From: Microbacterium lacticum
GTDB taxonomy: Bacteria > Actinomycetota > Actinomycetes > Actinomycetales > Microbacteriaceae
Assembly (NCBI RefSeq): GCF_006716815.1
Contig: NZ_VFPS01000001.1
Coordinates: forward strand, 992,001 to 1,056,000
Direction of reading: 5' to 3'
Length of the DNA: 64,000 nt
In this document: positions 24,583-34,651 of the stretch, piece by piece
Position numbering within the stretch: the first letter of the stretch is position 1
Layout: every line of letters begins with the position of its first letter
The notes under the pieces: model-generated
Told to the model about the DNA's origin: nothing
The model's database searches: none
What the model saw: the letters and a program-made list of their open reading frames with translations, nothing else
Made by a program: the position numbers and the translations under genes

Positions 24583-25872
24583 ATGGATGCCACCCTCGTC
24601 ACCGCCCTCGTGCTGGTCAGTCTGCTCGCCGGTCTGCTGGCGGGCTGGTTCGCCGCCACGGCGCGGGCCGCGGAGCGCTCCTCGGAGGCCCTGGCCGGCC
24701 TGACCGCTCGCGCGGTCGCCGCCGAAGGCGCGCAGCGCTCCCTCACCGACCAGCTCGAGCAGCAGCGATCGCTCACCCGCGATCTTGGCGCGCAGACGCG
24801 CGCCGACCAGGCGGCGCAGCACGAGCGCGAACGCCGCGAGCAGGTGGTGCTGCGGGCCCTCGCGCCCGTGCAGGAGACGCTCCAGACGATGCAGCACAAG
24901 GTCGACGAGCTCGAGCGCGAGCGGCAGGCGCAGTACGGCTCGATCGCCGAGCAGCTGCGCCGCGCGCATGAGTCCGACGAGGCGCTCCGCGCCACGACCG
25001 AGTCGCTCGCGGGCGCGCTCCGCTCCAACGCGACGCGCGGCGTGTGGGGCGAGACGCAGCTGCGCCGGGTGGTCGAGTCGGCGGGCCTCACTCGTTATGT
25101 CGACTTCGATACGCAGTCCTCGGTCACCGCCGATGTCGGCGCCGGGCGGCCCGACATGATCGTGCGGCTGCCCGGCGAGAAGGCGCTCGCGATCGATGCG
25201 AAAGTGCCGCTCGACGCCTACCTCGAGGCATCCGCGATCCCGCTGACCGCGCAGGGCGAGCAGGCCGCGCAGCGGGCCCGACTGCTGCAGAAGCACGTCA
25301 AGGCGGTGCGTGCGCACGTCGACGCGCTCGCGGGCAAGCGGTATTGGACCGGCCTGCAGTCGAGCCCCGAGTTCGTCGTGTGCTTCCTGCCGACCGAATC
25401 GCTGCTCGCGGCCGCGCTCGAAGAAGACCCGGCCCTGCTCGACTACGCGTTCTCGCGGCGCGTTGCGCTGGCCTCTCCGGTGAACCTCTGGGCGGTGCTC
25501 AAGACCGTCGCGTACACGTGGACGCAGCAGGACGTCTCGACGGAGGCGCGGCGGCTCTTCGACCTCGGCAACGAGCTGTACCAGCGCCTCGGCGGTCTCG
25601 CCACGCACACCGACGAGCTGCGGCGTGCGATCGAGCGCACCGTCGACAGCTACAACCGGTTCGCCGGCTCGCTCGAGTCGCGGGTGCTCGTGAGCGCACG
25701 GCGTTTCCCCGGCATCGACGACACGCGGCTCGATGCGACGGCGACGCCGATGGCAATCGAGAAGAGCCCCCGCAAGCTGACGGCGCCGGAGCTCATCGAG
25801 CATCTGGGTGACGAAGAGCCCGACGCTGGGCGGGTGGGCGCCGACGTGGGCGACCTCAGGGGACGACTGTGA
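24583..25872 (+). CDS. rmuC: DNA recombination protein RmuC homologue
   Basis: 429 aa. One N-terminal membrane anchor (LVTALVLVSLLAGLLAGWFAA), a long coiled coil (about 30-140), then the RmuC nuclease-like domain with SNATRGVWGETQLRRVVESA, AGRPDMIVRLPGEKALAIDA, KVPLDAYLEA and SPEFVVCFLPTESLLAAALE. In E. coli RmuC limits recombination at short inverted repeats, which is notable in a chromosome with palindromic repeats. A CACGCT hexamer six bases before the ATG is a weak -10 match. Confidence 0.93.
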   Translation: MDATLVTALVLVSLLAGLLAGWFAATARAAERSSEALAGLTARAVAAEGAQRSLTDQLEQQRSLTRDLGAQTRADQAAQHERERREQVVLRALAPVQETLQTMQHKVDELERERQAQYGSIAEQLRRAHESDEALRATTESLAGALRSNATRGVWGETQLRRVVESAGLTRYVDFDTQSSVTADVGAGRPDMIVRLPGEKALAIDAKVPLDAYLEASAIPLTAQGEQAAQRARLLQKHVKAVRAHVDALAGKRYWTGLQSSPEFVVCFLPTESLLAAALEEDPALLDYAFSRRVALASPVNLWAVLKTVAYTWTQQDVSTEARRLFDLGNELYQRLGGLATHTDELRRAIERTVDSYNRFAGSLESRVLVSARRFPGIDDTRLDATATPMAIEKSPRKLTAPELIEHLGDEEPDAGRVGADVGDLRGRL

Positions 25873-25912
25873 GCCCCAACCGGGGAGGCCCCCCGTTCGC
25901 GCGGGCGCGGGG

Positions 25913-26104
25913 TCAGCCGCCAGGGAAGAATCCGAGCAGCGCGACGACGCCGACCGAGACGCCGACGAAGGCGCCGATCATCCACCAGGCGCTGACCTGG
26001 TGCCCCTCGGGCATGCGCTTGCGGAGGAGGACATCGGGTCGACGGGCCGTGTCGACGGGGATCGGGATCTGCCCGGTCCTCGGACTACTGGCTGCGGTGG
26101 ACAT
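25913..26104 (-). CDS. Small tail-anchored membrane protein
   Basis: 63 aa. A polar N-terminus (IPIPVDTARRPDVLLRKRMP) is followed by one C-terminal membrane helix, WWMIGAFVGVSVGVVALLGF. No family recognised. GGGGG precedes the ATG. It sits between rmuC and glpX with no obvious functional link. Confidence 0.6.
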   Translation of the reverse strand: MSTAASSPRTGQIPIPVDTARRPDVLLRKRMPEGHQVSAWWMIGAFVGVSVGVVALLGFFPGG

Positions 26105-26202
26105 GTGAACCCCCGGTGATGACGTGGACGACGTGCAGGTCTCCGGTGACCCGCCCTCATTCTGCCAGAGTGCACCGCTCGATGGGTGGAAGCGGGCCGG
26201 GA

Positions 26203-26224
26203 CTTTCGCCGCGAGCGGCGAAGG
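26203..26224 (-). terminator. Terminator of glpX
   Basis: CTTTCGCCGC and GCGGCGAAGG form an 8-10 bp stem with a very small loop, directly after the glpX stop codon at 26225. Confidence 0.45.
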
Positions 26225-27214
26225 TCACAGCCACTTCGACGTCAGATGCTCCGAGCTGATCCGGCGGAGGGTGCCCGACGCGCCGCGCAGCACGACGCTC
26301 TCGGTCAGCACGAAGTCGCCATCACGGCGGACCCCCGCGACGAGCTCACCGTTGGTGACGCCGGTAGCGACGAAGATCGTGTTCTTGCCCTTCACCAGGT
26401 CATCGGCCTCGTACACCGTGTCGTCGACCTTGAGTCCCGCGTCGATGCCGCGCTGCTTCTCGTCGTCGTCCCGCGGCCACAGCCGGCCCTGGATGTGCCC
26501 GCCGAGCGCCTTGATCGCGCACGCCGTCGCCACGCCCTCCGGGCTGCCGCCGATGCCGATGCACATGTCGGTGCGCGCGTTGTAGCGCGCGGCATTGATG
26601 CCGCCGGCCACGTCGCCGTCGCTCATCAGGCGCGTGCCGGCGCCCGCGTCGCGGATCTCTTGGATGAGCCGCGCGTGGCGCGGCCGGTTCAGCACCGACA
26701 CCACGAGCTCGTCGACGGGCTTTCCGAGCGCCTTGGCGAGCAGTCGGATGTTCTCCGCGACGGGGAGCCGGATGTCGACGACGCCGACGCCTGCCGGGCC
26801 CGTGACGATCTTGTCCATGTAGAACACGCTCGAGGCATCCAGCATCGTGCCGCGATCGGAGACCGCCAGCACCGACAGCGCGTTGTTGCGCCCCTCGGCG
26901 GTCAGCGACGTGCCATCGATCGGGTCGACGGCGATGTCGCACTGCGGGCCGCGGCCCGTCCCGACGTGCTCCCCGTTGAAGAGCATGGGCGCGTTGTCCT
27001 TCTCGCCCTCGCCGATGACGATCACACCGTCGAAGTTCACGGTGGTGAGGAAGGCGCGCATCGCGTCGACGGCGGCACCGTCGGCGAGCTCCTTCTGCCC
27101 GCGTCCGATGAACGGGACGGACCGGATCGCGGCCGCCTCGGTCGCGCGCACGAGCTCCAGCGCGAGGTTCCGGTCGGGGTGGAGGGGACTCATGTCTGCG
27201 GTCAGGCTCACCAT
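26225..27214 (-). CDS. glpX: Fructose-1,6-bisphosphatase class II
   Basis: Metal-dependent phosphatase of gluconeogenesis, 329 aa. Segments GEGEKDNAPMLFNGEHVGTG, DIAVDPIDGTSLTAEGRNNA, SDGDVAGGI and IGIGGSPEGV are the GlpX metal and substrate sites. It diverges from fba, the aldolase that makes its substrate. The -10 TAGTCT is six bases before the ATG (leaderless). In Mycobacterium glpX also lies near fumC and a DUF4245 gene. Confidence 0.96.
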   Translation of the reverse strand: MVSLTADMSPLHPDRNLALELVRATEAAAIRSVPFIGRGQKELADGAAVDAMRAFLTTVNFDGVIVIGEGEKDNAPMLFNGEHVGTGRGPQCDIAVDPIDGTSLTAEGRNNALSVLAVSDRGTMLDASSVFYMDKIVTGPAGVGVVDIRLPVAENIRLLAKALGKPVDELVVSVLNRPRHARLIQEIRDAGAGTRLMSDGDVAGGINAARYNARTDMCIGIGGSPEGVATACAIKALGGHIQGRLWPRDDDEKQRGIDAGLKVDDTVYEADDLVKGKNTIFVATGVTNGELVAGVRRDGDFVLTESVVLRGASGTLRRISSEHLTSKWL

Positions 27215-27220
27215 GCTCTG

Positions 27221-27226
27221 AGACTA
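27221..27226 (-). promoter_or_regulatory. -10 element of glpX (leaderless)
   Basis: TAGTCT on the minus strand, six bases before the ATG at 27214. Confidence 0.65.
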
Positions 27227-27379
27227 CGGCGACCGATCGCCGCGCGGGCCCGATTCCGTGCTGCGCCGCACGAAGGAATCGCGGTTCTTTCGCGCCGCGC
27301 GGTATCGCCGCCGCCGACCGCTGCGGCGGCGGGCCGCTTTTGCCCGGTGAGCACCCCGCGCCGCGAACGCTCCCTTCGC

Positions 27380-27385
27380 TAGAGT
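27380..27385 (+). promoter_or_regulatory. -10 element of fba
   Basis: TAGAGT; transcription near 27392 would give a ~30-base leader carrying the GAGGAG ribosome site at 27411-27416. Confidence 0.5.
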
Positions 27386-27421
27386 GACCGGTGGAGATAT
27401 CCGCAGACCTGAGGAGTGGAA

Positions 27422-28453
27422 ATGCCCGTCGCAACCCCCGAGCAGTATGCAGAGATGCTGGACAAGGCGAAGGCGGGCGGGTACGCCCTCCCCGCGATCA
27501 ACGCCTCCAGCTCGCAGTCGGTCAACGCCATCCTGCAGGGACTCACCGAGGCCGGCTCCGACGGCATCATCCAGGTGACCACCGGTGGCGCCGACTACTT
27601 CGCCGGCCACACCGTCAAGGGCCGCGCGACCGGCGCCATCGCCTTCGCCAAGTTCGCCACCGAGGTCGCCAAGAACTACCCGATCACGGTCGCGCTGCAC
27701 ACCGACCACTGCCCCAAGCCGGCACTCGAGGACTTCCTGCTTCCGCTGATCGCGGCATCCGAAGAAGAGGTCAAGGCCGGTCGCAACCCGATCTTCCAGT
27801 CGCACATGTGGGACGGCTCGGCCCTGCCGCTGGACGAGAACATCGAGATCGCGAAGCAACTGCTCCCCCGCATGAAGAACATCAACGCGATCCTCGAGGT
27901 CGAGATCGGTGTCGTCGGCGGCGAGGAGGACGGTGTCAAGCACGAGGGCTCCAACGAGGCGCTCTACACGACGGTCGCCGACGTGTCGAAGTTCGTCGAG
28001 GCTCTGGGTCTGGGCGAGAACGGCCGCTACCTCGCGGCGCTGACTTTCGGCAACGTGCACGGCGTCTACAAGCCGGGCAACGTGAAGCTGCGCCCCGAGC
28101 TGCTCGGTGAGATCCAGGCCGCTATCGCGGAGAAGTTCGGCACGGGCCCCAAGCCCCTCGACCTCGTCTTCCACGGCGGCAGCGGCTCGACCCCCGAGGA
28201 GATCGCGACGGCCGTCGCGAACGGCGTCGTGAAGATGAACATCGACACCGACACGCAGTACGCCTTCACCCGCTCGGTCGCGGACTTCATGTTCCGCAAC
28301 TACGACGGCGTCCTGAAGGTCGACGGCGGGGTCGGCAACAAGAAGCTCTACGACCCGCGCGCGTGGGGCAAGGTCGCCGAATCGGGGATGGCCGCCCGCG
28401 TCGTCGAGGCCACGCAGCTGCTGGGCTCTGCGGGTCACTCGATCAGCGCCTGA
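27422..28453 (+). CDS. fba: Fructose-bisphosphate aldolase class II
   Basis: Zinc aldolase of glycolysis and gluconeogenesis, 343 aa. Zinc-site segments VALHTDHCPKPALEDFL (His/Asp), FGNVHGVYKPGNVKLRPELL and DLVFHGGSGSTPEEI; the phosphate/metal loop VKMNIDTDTQYAFTR follows. The ATG at 27422 has GAGGAG five bases upstream; the GTG at 27416 lies within that site. Codon choice is the most biased in the window, as expected for high expression. Terminator at 28467-28502. Confidence 0.97.
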   Translation: MPVATPEQYAEMLDKAKAGGYALPAINASSSQSVNAILQGLTEAGSDGIIQVTTGGADYFAGHTVKGRATGAIAFAKFATEVAKNYPITVALHTDHCPKPALEDFLLPLIAASEEEVKAGRNPIFQSHMWDGSALPLDENIEIAKQLLPRMKNINAILEVEIGVVGGEEDGVKHEGSNEALYTTVADVSKFVEALGLGENGRYLAALTFGNVHGVYKPGNVKLRPELLGEIQAAIAEKFGTGPKPLDLVFHGGSGSTPEEIATAVANGVVKMNIDTDTQYAFTRSVADFMFRNYDGVLKVDGGVGNKKLYDPRAWGKVAESGMAARVVEATQLLGSAGHSISA

Positions 28454-28466
28454 TCACCGCGTCTGC

Positions 28467-28502
28467 GAGACGCCCCGTCCTCTTCCGAGGGCGGGGCGTC
28501 TC
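28467..28502. terminator. Terminator between fba and the convergent membrane-protein gene
   Basis: Perfect 11-base arms GAGACGCCCCG (28467-28477) and CGGGGCGTCTC (28492-28502) around a 14-base loop. Confidence 0.8.
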
Positions 28503-28552
28503 GCTGTGCGGCCCGGCGGCGTCGCCGGAAGCGCACACGGACGCTCGTGGCG

Positions 28553-29164
28553 TCAGGCGCCGAAGTGCGCGACGATCGCCGGGTCGCCGAGGAGCGGCAC
28601 GGTCAGGCACACGCTCACCACGATGAACGTGACGATCGCCCCGACCAGCGGAATCCACCACGCGAGCTTTCCCCGCGCGATCGCGCGCACCGACAGCGCG
28701 GCGGTCACGAGCCAGCCGACGACGAACACGCCGACGCCGATCCGGCCCCACAGGTCGCCCTGCGCGGTGTTCGTGAAGGTGCCGTCGATGCCGGCGAGGT
28801 CCATCCACGACCCCGCGAACGCCGCGAAGTGCCACAGCTGCGGGATCGCGCTCGCGACGGTGACGAGCCCGTAGGCGAGCAGGATCAGCGTGATGACCCG
28901 GTCGGCGGTGCGGCTCGGCCGCGCCGCGCTGGTCGTCGGCCGGGGCGGTGGAAGGTGACGATCACCGGATGCCCCGTGCCGGCGCGACGGCGAAGCGTCT
29001 GCCGCCGGCGCCGTGCGCCCCGCGGACGCCGAGCCCGACACCGACGCCGAACCCGGCTCAGACCCGGCACCCGCGCCCGGCGCGGGCACCCGGATCGCCG
29101 CGCGCTGCTCCTCGGGCGTCGCGTACTCGCCGTACTGCGGTCGCGCGCGCTCCGGCTCGCTCAC
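28553..29164 (-). CDS. Membrane protein with disordered N-terminus (DUF6264-like)
   Basis: 203 aa. The first ~95 residues are Pro/Ala/Ser/Arg-rich (starting [20 protein letters not shown]). Four membrane helices follow, beginning [20 protein letters not shown]. It resembles proteins filed as DUF6264 in Microbacteriaceae; function unknown. The GTG at 29164 overlaps the ispH stop by 4 bases, so it is co-translated with ispH. Confidence 0.78.
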   Translation of the reverse strand: MSEPERARPQYGEYATPEEQRAAIRVPAPGAGAGSEPGSASVSGSASAGRTAPAADASPSRRHGASGDRHLPPPRPTTSAARPSRTADRVITLILLAYGLVTVASAIPQLWHFAAFAGSWMDLAGIDGTFTNTAQGDLWGRIGVGVFVVGWLVTAALSVRAIARGKLAWWIPLVGAIVTFIVVSVCLTVPLLGDPAIVAHFGA

Positions 29165-30165
29165 GCGCCGGCCCGTCCCCCCGACTGCCGTCCGCCGAGC
29201 GCCCGCCCGTCGCGGCGGCCCGAGGCATCCTGGCGCAGCTCTTTCGGCAGCGAGAACATGAGGTCCTCCTCCGCGGTGCGCACCTGCTCCACGTCGCGGT
29301 AGCCGGCACCGGAGAGCTCGTCGAGCACCTCCTGCACGAGCACCTCCGGAACCGACGCGCCGCTCGTGACACCGACGGTCTCGACGCCGTCGAGCCACGA
29401 CTGCTCGATCTCGTGGACGTAGTCGACGCGGTAGGCCGCCTTCGCCCCGTACTCCAGGGCGACCTCGACGAGGCGCACCGAGTTCGACGAGTTGGCCGAG
29501 CCGACGACGATCACGAGGTCGGCGTCCTGCGCAACCTTCTTGATCGCGACCTGCCGGTTCTGGGTGGCGTAGCAGATGTCATCGGACGGCGGATCGTTCA
29601 GCTCGGGAAAGCGCTCGCGCAGTCGCCGCACGGTCTCCATGGTCTCGTCGACCGAGAGCGTCGTCTGCGAGAGCCACACCACCTTCGACGGGTCCTTCAC
29701 GACGACCGTGTCGGCGTCCTCCGGCGAGTTCACGACGGTGACATGGTCGGGCGCCTCGCCGGCGGTGCCCTCGACCTCTTCGTGACCGTCGTGGCCGATC
29801 AGCAGGATCTCGTAGTCGTCGCGCGCGAACCGCACCGCCTCGCGGTGCACCTTCGTCACGAGCGGGCAGGTCGCGTCGATCGCCTGCAGGCCGCGGTTCT
29901 CGGCGGCGCTGACGACCGCGGGCGAGACACCGTGCGCGCTGAAGACGACGTGCGCGCCCTCGGGAACCTCGTCGACCTCGTCGATGAAGATCGCCCCCTG
30001 CGCCTCGAGCTCGGTGACCACGTGGATGTTGTGCACGATCTGCTTGCGGACGTAGACCGGGGCGCCGAAGCGCTCGAGCGCCTTCTCGACGGCGATCACG
30101 GCGCGGTCGACGCCGGCGCAGTAGCCGCGGGGCGAGGCCAGCAGCACGCGCTTGTGTCCGACCAC
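29161..30165 (-). CDS. ispH: 4-hydroxy-3-methylbut-2-enyl diphosphate reductase
   Basis: [4Fe-4S] enzyme of the last step of the MEP isoprenoid pathway, 334 aa. Cluster cysteines lie in [27 protein letters not shown] and [11 protein letters not shown]; the catalytic Glu/Thr region is [12 protein letters not shown] and [17 protein letters not shown] 30165 ([12 protein letters not shown]) has AGGA seven bases upstream. The ~20-residue C-terminus is Arg/Gly-rich and variable. The leader at 30166-30239 can fold into nested hairpins. Confidence 0.95.
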   Translation of the reverse strand: MVGHKRVLLASPRGYCAGVDRAVIAVEKALERFGAPVYVRKQIVHNIHVVTELEAQGAIFIDEVDEVPEGAHVVFSAHGVSPAVVSAAENRGLQAIDATCPLVTKVHREAVRFARDDYEILLIGHDGHEEVEGTAGEAPDHVTVVNSPEDADTVVVKDPSKVVWLSQTTLSVDETMETVRRLRERFPELNDPPSDDICYATQNRQVAIKKVAQDADLVIVVGSANSSNSVRLVEVALEYGAKAAYRVDYVHEIEQSWLDGVETVGVTSGASVPEVLVQEVLDELSGAGYRDVEQVRTAEEDLMFSLPKELRQDASGRRDGRALGGRQSGGRAGA

Positions 30166-30179
30166 CGGGTTATCCTGAA

Positions 30180-30250
30180 GCCGTCCACGCGGCCCCGGTA
30201 TGCGGGGCGAGGGAAGACGGACGGCTGTGCTGCTCACCCTTGTGATTCTA
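30180..30250 (-). promoter_or_regulatory. ispH promoter and structured leader
   Basis: The -10 TAGAAT (minus strand, 30245-30250) predicts a transcript start near 30238. The ~70-base leader has outer arms GCCGTCC and GGACGGC (30180-30186 and 30219-30225) around an inner GCCCCG/CGGGGC hairpin (30192-30208). The outer stem ends three bases before the ribosome site. Confidence 0.4.
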
Positions 30251-30330
30251 CGGATGCCACGCTGGGCGCGGGCCGCACGCGCGCCCGACACGACATCACC
30301 GCACACGTCCGGACACGACAGGGAGACCCG

Positions 30331-31608
30331 ATGACCGCGTTCGCCCCGGCATCCGGCCAGACTCCGCCGCCCGATTCGGTGCACCCGCGGGAGTCGTCGC
30401 CGGAGGCCCCCACCTCGATCTCGCGGCTCAACGAGACGATCCGCGGGTTCGTCTCGAACTGGGGTTCGGTATGGGTCGAGGGCGAGATCACCGCCTGGAA
30501 CCTCCGCGGCGGCCACGTGTTCGGACGGTTGAAGGATGCCACGGGCGACGCCCTCATCTCCTTCCGGCTGTGGTCGTCGACGCTGCAGCGGCTGCCCGAC
30601 GACCTGCGCGTGGGCAACCGGGTCGTCGCGTGCGTGAAGAGCGACTACTTCATGAAGTCGGGAGACTTCACCTTCACCGTCTCGGCGATGCGGCACACCG
30701 GCCTCGGCGACCAGCTCGCCCGTCTCGAGCAGCTGCGCGCGCAGCTGCGACGCGAGGGCCTGTTCGACGAGTCGCGCAAGAAGCGCCTGCCGTTCCTGCC
30801 GCACGTGATCGGACTCATCACCGGGGAGCGCAGCGACGCCGAGAAGGACGTGCACAGGAACGCCGAGCTGCGCTGGCCGCAGGTGCGCTTCCGCACCGCG
30901 CACGTCGCCGTGCAGGGCGAGCGGTGCGTGCCGGAGACGCTCGCCGCGCTCGCGACCCTCGACGCCGACCCCGAGGTCGACGTCATCGTCATCGCCCGCG
31001 GCGGCGGCGACCCGCAGACGCTCCTCGGTTTCAGCGACGAGCGGCTGCTGCGAGCGGTGGCCGCGACATCCACCCCGATCGTCTCGGCGATCGGTCATGA
31101 GAACGACCATCCGCTGCTCGACGACGTCGCCGATCTCCGCGCCTCGACGCCGACGGATGCCGCGAAGAAGGTCGTCCCCGACGTCGCCGAGCAGCGGGCC
31201 CTCGTGCAGCAGCTGCGCGCCCGCGCGCGCACCCGCCTCACGCAGCGGATCGCGCACGATGTCGCCCAGCTCGAGCAGCTGCGCACGCGCCCCGTGCTGC
31301 GCGCGCCCGAGGGCATGCTCGTCGCGCGCTCGCACGAGCTGTTCGCGCTCACCTCGCGCGGGCGCGACGTCGTGACCCGACAGGTGTACGAGGGCGAGCG
31401 GCGCGTCGCGCAGCTGCAGGCCTCGCTCGCCGCCCTCTCCCCCGGCGCGACCCTCGCCCGGGGCTACGCGATCGCGCACCTCGAGGGCGGCGTCATCGTG
31501 CGCGAGGCGACCCAGGCGCCCGCCGGCGCCGCGGTGGTCGTCACCGTCGCCGAGGGATCCTTCGCGGCACGCTCCGACGGCCCCGTCGCCGAGGCGGATG
31601 TCTCCTGA
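30331..31608 (+). CDS. xseA: Exodeoxyribonuclease VII large subunit
   Basis: 425 aa. N-terminal OB fold ([20 protein letters not shown]), then the catalytic domain with [37 protein letters not shown] and [20 protein letters not shown], and a long coiled coil (about 290-370). It cuts single-stranded DNA in mismatch repair together with XseB. GGGAG precedes the ATG at 30331. xseB follows after 55 bases. Confidence 0.96.
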   Translation: MTAFAPASGQTPPPDSVHPRESSPEAPTSISRLNETIRGFVSNWGSVWVEGEITAWNLRGGHVFGRLKDATGDALISFRLWSSTLQRLPDDLRVGNRVVACVKSDYFMKSGDFTFTVSAMRHTGLGDQLARLEQLRAQLRREGLFDESRKKRLPFLPHVIGLITGERSDAEKDVHRNAELRWPQVRFRTAHVAVQGERCVPETLAALATLDADPEVDVIVIARGGGDPQTLLGFSDERLLRAVAATSTPIVSAIGHENDHPLLDDVADLRASTPTDAAKKVVPDVAEQRALVQQLRARARTRLTQRIAHDVAQLEQLRTRPVLRAPEGMLVARSHELFALTSRGRDVVTRQVYEGERRVAQLQASLAALSPGATLARGYAIAHLEGGVIVREATQAPAGAAVVVTVAEGSFAARSDGPVAEADVS

Positions 31609-31651
31609 CGCTCCCGCCCCGAACCGGGCGAAGCGGTGTCGGAGGCGACCC

Positions 31652-31657
31652 TAAGAT
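31652..31657 (+). promoter_or_regulatory. -10 element of xseB (leaderless)
   Basis: TAAGAT, six bases before the ATG at 31664. Confidence 0.6.
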
Positions 31658-31663
31658 GAGAGT

Positions 31664-31885
31664 ATGACCGCCGACCCCGCTGCCGACGTCGCGAGCCTCT
31701 CGTTCGAGCAGGCCCGCGATGAGCTCGTGCGGGTGGTCGCCGAGCTCGAACAGGGCGCACCGACCCTCGAGCAGTCGCTGAGCCTGTGGACCCGCGGCGA
31801 GGCGCTCGCGGCCCGCTGCGAGGAGTGGCTGCTGGGCGCCAAGCGTCTTCTCGACGCCGCCCGGCCCTCCAGCGGAGACGCCTGA
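31664..31885 (+). CDS. xseB: Exodeoxyribonuclease VII small subunit
   Basis: 73 aa. The helical hairpin LSFEQARDELVRVVAELEQG and TLEQSLSLWTRGEALAARCE is the XseB family core. It binds the coiled coil of XseA. It has its own leaderless promoter (-10 TAAGAT) in addition to read-through from xseA. Confidence 0.95.
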   Translation: MTADPAADVASLSFEQARDELVRVVAELEQGAPTLEQSLSLWTRGEALAARCEEWLLGAKRLLDAARPSSGDA

Positions 31886-31901
31886 TGCGGGGGACGTGCT
31901 G

Positions 31902-32525
31902 ATGGCCGGTCCGCGCATCGTCGCCGAGCTCGGCCGCCCCGAGACTCCGCAGGAGACGGCCGACCGCAAGGCCGCCTCCTCCGCCAGGTACCGGTCGAGC
32001 AAGACGTTCCGAAACCTCGTCGCGGCGCTTCTGATCACGATCGCCGTCGTCGCCGTCGTCTACCTGGGCGTGCCCCGCGGCTCGCTCGCCGAGCCCGAGC
32101 CGGCCGATGTCCCCGCCGCCGCGGCGGCGGCCGAGGCATCCGTCGGCAGACCCGTCCTCGTCCCCGAGGTCCCCGAAGATTGGCGAGCCAACTCGGCCCG
32201 TCTCGAGGGCGGCATGTGGCGCGTCGTCTACGCCCCCGCGAGCGGGTTCGTCCGCGTCGCCCAGGGCCTCGACGCCCCCGACGACTGGGCGAGCCGCGAG
32301 ATCGGCGGCTACGCCCCGACCGGCACCGTCACGATCGACGGCATCACGTGGGACGAGTACCGCATCCCGAGCGCGGGGCGCACCGACTCGATCTCCTACG
32401 CACTGTCGACGCCCGCCGGCACCGACACCGTGCTCGTCTACGGTGCGACCGACGCCGCCACCGCCGCGATCGCGGCCGAGGGCGTGACCGACCAGATCCG
32501 CACCCTGCGCGAGGAGACGCCATGA
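31902..32525 (+). CDS. DUF4245 family membrane-anchored protein
   Basis: 207 aa. One membrane helix (NLVAALLITIAVVAVVYLGV) anchors an extracytoplasmic domain with VLVPEVPEDWRANSARL, GGMWRVVYAPASGFVRVAQG and TIDGITWDEYRIP. DUF4245 is restricted to actinobacteria and commonly neighbours glpX, fumC and xseAB. Start at ATG 31902 with GGGGGA seven bases away. The stop overlaps the next ATG by 4 bases. Function unknown. Confidence 0.85.
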   Translation: MAGPRIVAELGRPETPQETADRKAASSARYRSSKTFRNLVAALLITIAVVAVVYLGVPRGSLAEPEPADVPAAAAAAEASVGRPVLVPEVPEDWRANSARLEGGMWRVVYAPASGFVRVAQGLDAPDDWASREIGGYAPTGTVTIDGITWDEYRIPSAGRTDSISYALSTPAGTDTVLVYGATDAATAAIAAEGVTDQIRTLREETP

Positions 32526-33175
32526 CGGATGCCGCTGTCACCGCACGACCGACGCCGGCGGATGTCTGGGCCGAGATGCGCGAGGGCAACGCCCGCTTCG
32601 TCGCGGGCGAACCCCGCCACCCCCGTCAGGACGTGGAGCGCCGGCACGTGCTCGCCGCGGCGCAGACCCCCCGCGCGGCCCTGTTCGGCTGCGCCGACTC
32701 GCGCCTGGCCGCGGAGATCATCTTCGATCAGGGCCTCGGCGACCTGTTCGTCGTGCGCAACGCCGGGCAGGTCGCGTCGGACTCGGCCGTCGCGAGCCTC
32801 GAGTACGCGGTCGCCGCCCTCGACGTGTCACTCATCATCGTGCTCGCCCACGACGCGTGCGGCGCGGTGCGGGCCGCGATCGACTCGACCGCGCTCGACT
32901 CCCCCGAACTCCCCCCGCACATCTGGCGCCTGATCGCCAAGATCGTGCCGGCGGCGCGCACCGTGCTCCGCGCGAGCGGCGGCATCGACCCGCGCGAGCT
33001 CGACGCCGAAGACGTCGGCATCGCGCACCTGCACAACACGATCGACGACCTGCTGGCCTCGTCGCGCCTCATCGCCGACGCCGCCGCCGAAGGCCGCGTC
33101 GGCATCGTCGGCGCGAACTACCGACTCAGCGAGGGCACCGCGGTGCCGCACGTGGCCGTCGGCATCGGCTTCTGA
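32522..33175 (+). CDS. Beta-class carbonic anhydrase
   Basis: 217 aa. Zinc ligands Cys57, His110 and Cys113 with the catalytic Asp59-Arg61 pair in [12 protein letters not shown] and [12 protein letters not shown]. It interconverts CO2 and bicarbonate, supplying carboxylases such as the PEP carboxylase at 61468. Translationally coupled to the DUF4245 gene (ATGA). No signal peptide, so cytoplasmic. Confidence 0.93.
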   Translation: MTDAAVTARPTPADVWAEMREGNARFVAGEPRHPRQDVERRHVLAAAQTPRAALFGCADSRLAAEIIFDQGLGDLFVVRNAGQVASDSAVASLEYAVAALDVSLIIVLAHDACGAVRAAIDSTALDSPELPPHIWRLIAKIVPAARTVLRASGGIDPRELDAEDVGIAHLHNTIDDLLASSRLIADAAAEGRVGIVGANYRLSEGTAVPHVAVGIGF

Positions 33176-33242
33176 CGGCGACGCGAAGCGCCGACCTGCC
33201 TTCCGAACACCCGAACACCCCCACCACGAGGACGTGACACCC

Positions 33243-34640
33243 ATGACCGAGAGCACCGAGTACCGCATCGAGCACGACACGATGGGAGAGGTGCGCGTTC
33301 CGAAGAACGCCCTCTACGCCGCGCAGACCCAGCGCGCCGTGGAGAACTTCCCGATCTCCGGCTCGGGGCTCGAGTCGACCCAGATCGCCGCGCTCGCCCG
33401 CATCAAGAAGGCGGCCGCCCTCGCCAACAAGCAGCTCGGCACCCTCGACGGCGACATCGCCGACGCGATCGCCGCCGCCGCCGAGGAGGTCATCAGCGGC
33501 CGCTACGACGACCAGTTCCCCGTCGACACCTACCAGACCGGCTCGGGCACGTCGTCGAACATGAACATGAACGAGGTGCTCGCGACCCTCGCCACCCGGC
33601 ACCTCGGGGCGCCGGTGCACCCGAACGACCACGTCAACGCGTCGCAGTCATCCAACGACGTCTTCCCCACCTCGGTGCACATCGCCGTCACGCAGGCGCT
33701 CATCGACGACCTGATCCCGGCGCTCGACCACCTCGCCGTCGCCCTCGAGGCGAAGGCGGAGCTGTGGAAGGATGCCGTGAAGTCGGGCCGCACGCACCTC
33801 ATGGATGCCACGCCGGTCACCCTCGGCCAGGAGTTCGGCGGCTACGCCCGCCAGATGCGCCTGGGCATCGACCGCGTGCAGGCCGTGCTCCCCCGCGTCG
33901 GCGAGGTGCCGCTCGGCGGCACGGCCGTCGGCACCGGCATCAACACGCCCACCGGCTTCCCGCAGAAGGTCATCGAGCTCCTCGCCGCCGAGACCGAGCT
34001 GCCGATCACCGAGGCGAAGGACCACTTCGAGGCGCAGGCCAACCGTGACGGCCTCGTCGAGGCATCCGGCGCCCTCCGCACGATCGCGGTGTCGCTGACC
34101 AAGATCAACAACGACATCCGCTGGATGGGCTCGGGCCCGAACACCGGCCTCGGCGAGCTGCACATCCCCGACCTGCAGCCGGGTTCGTCGATCATGCCCG
34201 GCAAGGTGAACCCCGTCGTCCCCGAGGCGACCCTGATGGTCTGCGCCCGCGTCATCGGCAACGACGCGACCGTCGCCTGGGCCGGGGCGTCCGGCTCATT
34301 CGAGCTCAACGTCGCGATCCCGGTCATGGGCACGGCCCTGCTCGAGTCGATCCGACTGCTCTCCAACGCGCTGCGCGTGCTCGCCGACAAGACCATCGAC
34401 GGCCTCGAGGCGAACCTCGAGCGCGCCGCCGCCTACGCCGGCATGTCGCCCTCGATCGTCACGCCCCTGAACAAGCTGATCGGCTACGAGGCGGCGGCGA
34501 AGATCGCCAAGCACGCGGTCGCCGAAGGCATCACCGTGCGCGAGGCCGTCATCGATCTCGGGTACGTCGAGCGGGGCGAGCTGACCGAAGAGCAGCTCGA
34601 CGCGAAACTCGATCTGCTGTCGATGACCCACCCTGGTTGA
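33243..34640 (+). CDS. fumC: Fumarate hydratase class II
   Basis: TCA-cycle enzyme that hydrates fumarate to malate, 465 aa. Family signature [16 protein letters not shown] near residue 320, substrate segments [14 protein letters not shown] and [14 protein letters not shown], plus [27 protein letters not shown] precedes the ATG; an in-frame GTG at 33234 would overlap it. The stop overlaps a potential TTG of the kinase gene. Confidence 0.97.
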   Translation: MTESTEYRIEHDTMGEVRVPKNALYAAQTQRAVENFPISGSGLESTQIAALARIKKAAALANKQLGTLDGDIADAIAAAAEEVISGRYDDQFPVDTYQTGSGTSSNMNMNEVLATLATRHLGAPVHPNDHVNASQSSNDVFPTSVHIAVTQALIDDLIPALDHLAVALEAKAELWKDAVKSGRTHLMDATPVTLGQEFGGYARQMRLGIDRVQAVLPRVGEVPLGGTAVGTGINTPTGFPQKVIELLAAETELPITEAKDHFEAQANRDGLVEASGALRTIAVSLTKINNDIRWMGSGPNTGLGELHIPDLQPGSSIMPGKVNPVVPEATLMVCARVIGNDATVAWAGASGSFELNVAIPVMGTALLESIRLLSNALRVLADKTIDGLEANLERAAAYAGMSPSIVTPLNKLIGYEAAAKIAKHAVAEGITVREAVIDLGYVERGELTEEQLDAKLDLLSMTHPG

Positions 34641-34644
34641 TAAT
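34639..34644 (+). promoter_or_regulatory. -10 element of the sensor kinase gene
   Basis: GATAAT overlapping the fumC stop, seven bases before the GTG at 34652. It predicts a near-leaderless transcript separate from fumC. Confidence 0.5.
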
Positions 34645-34651
34645 CGTCAGT

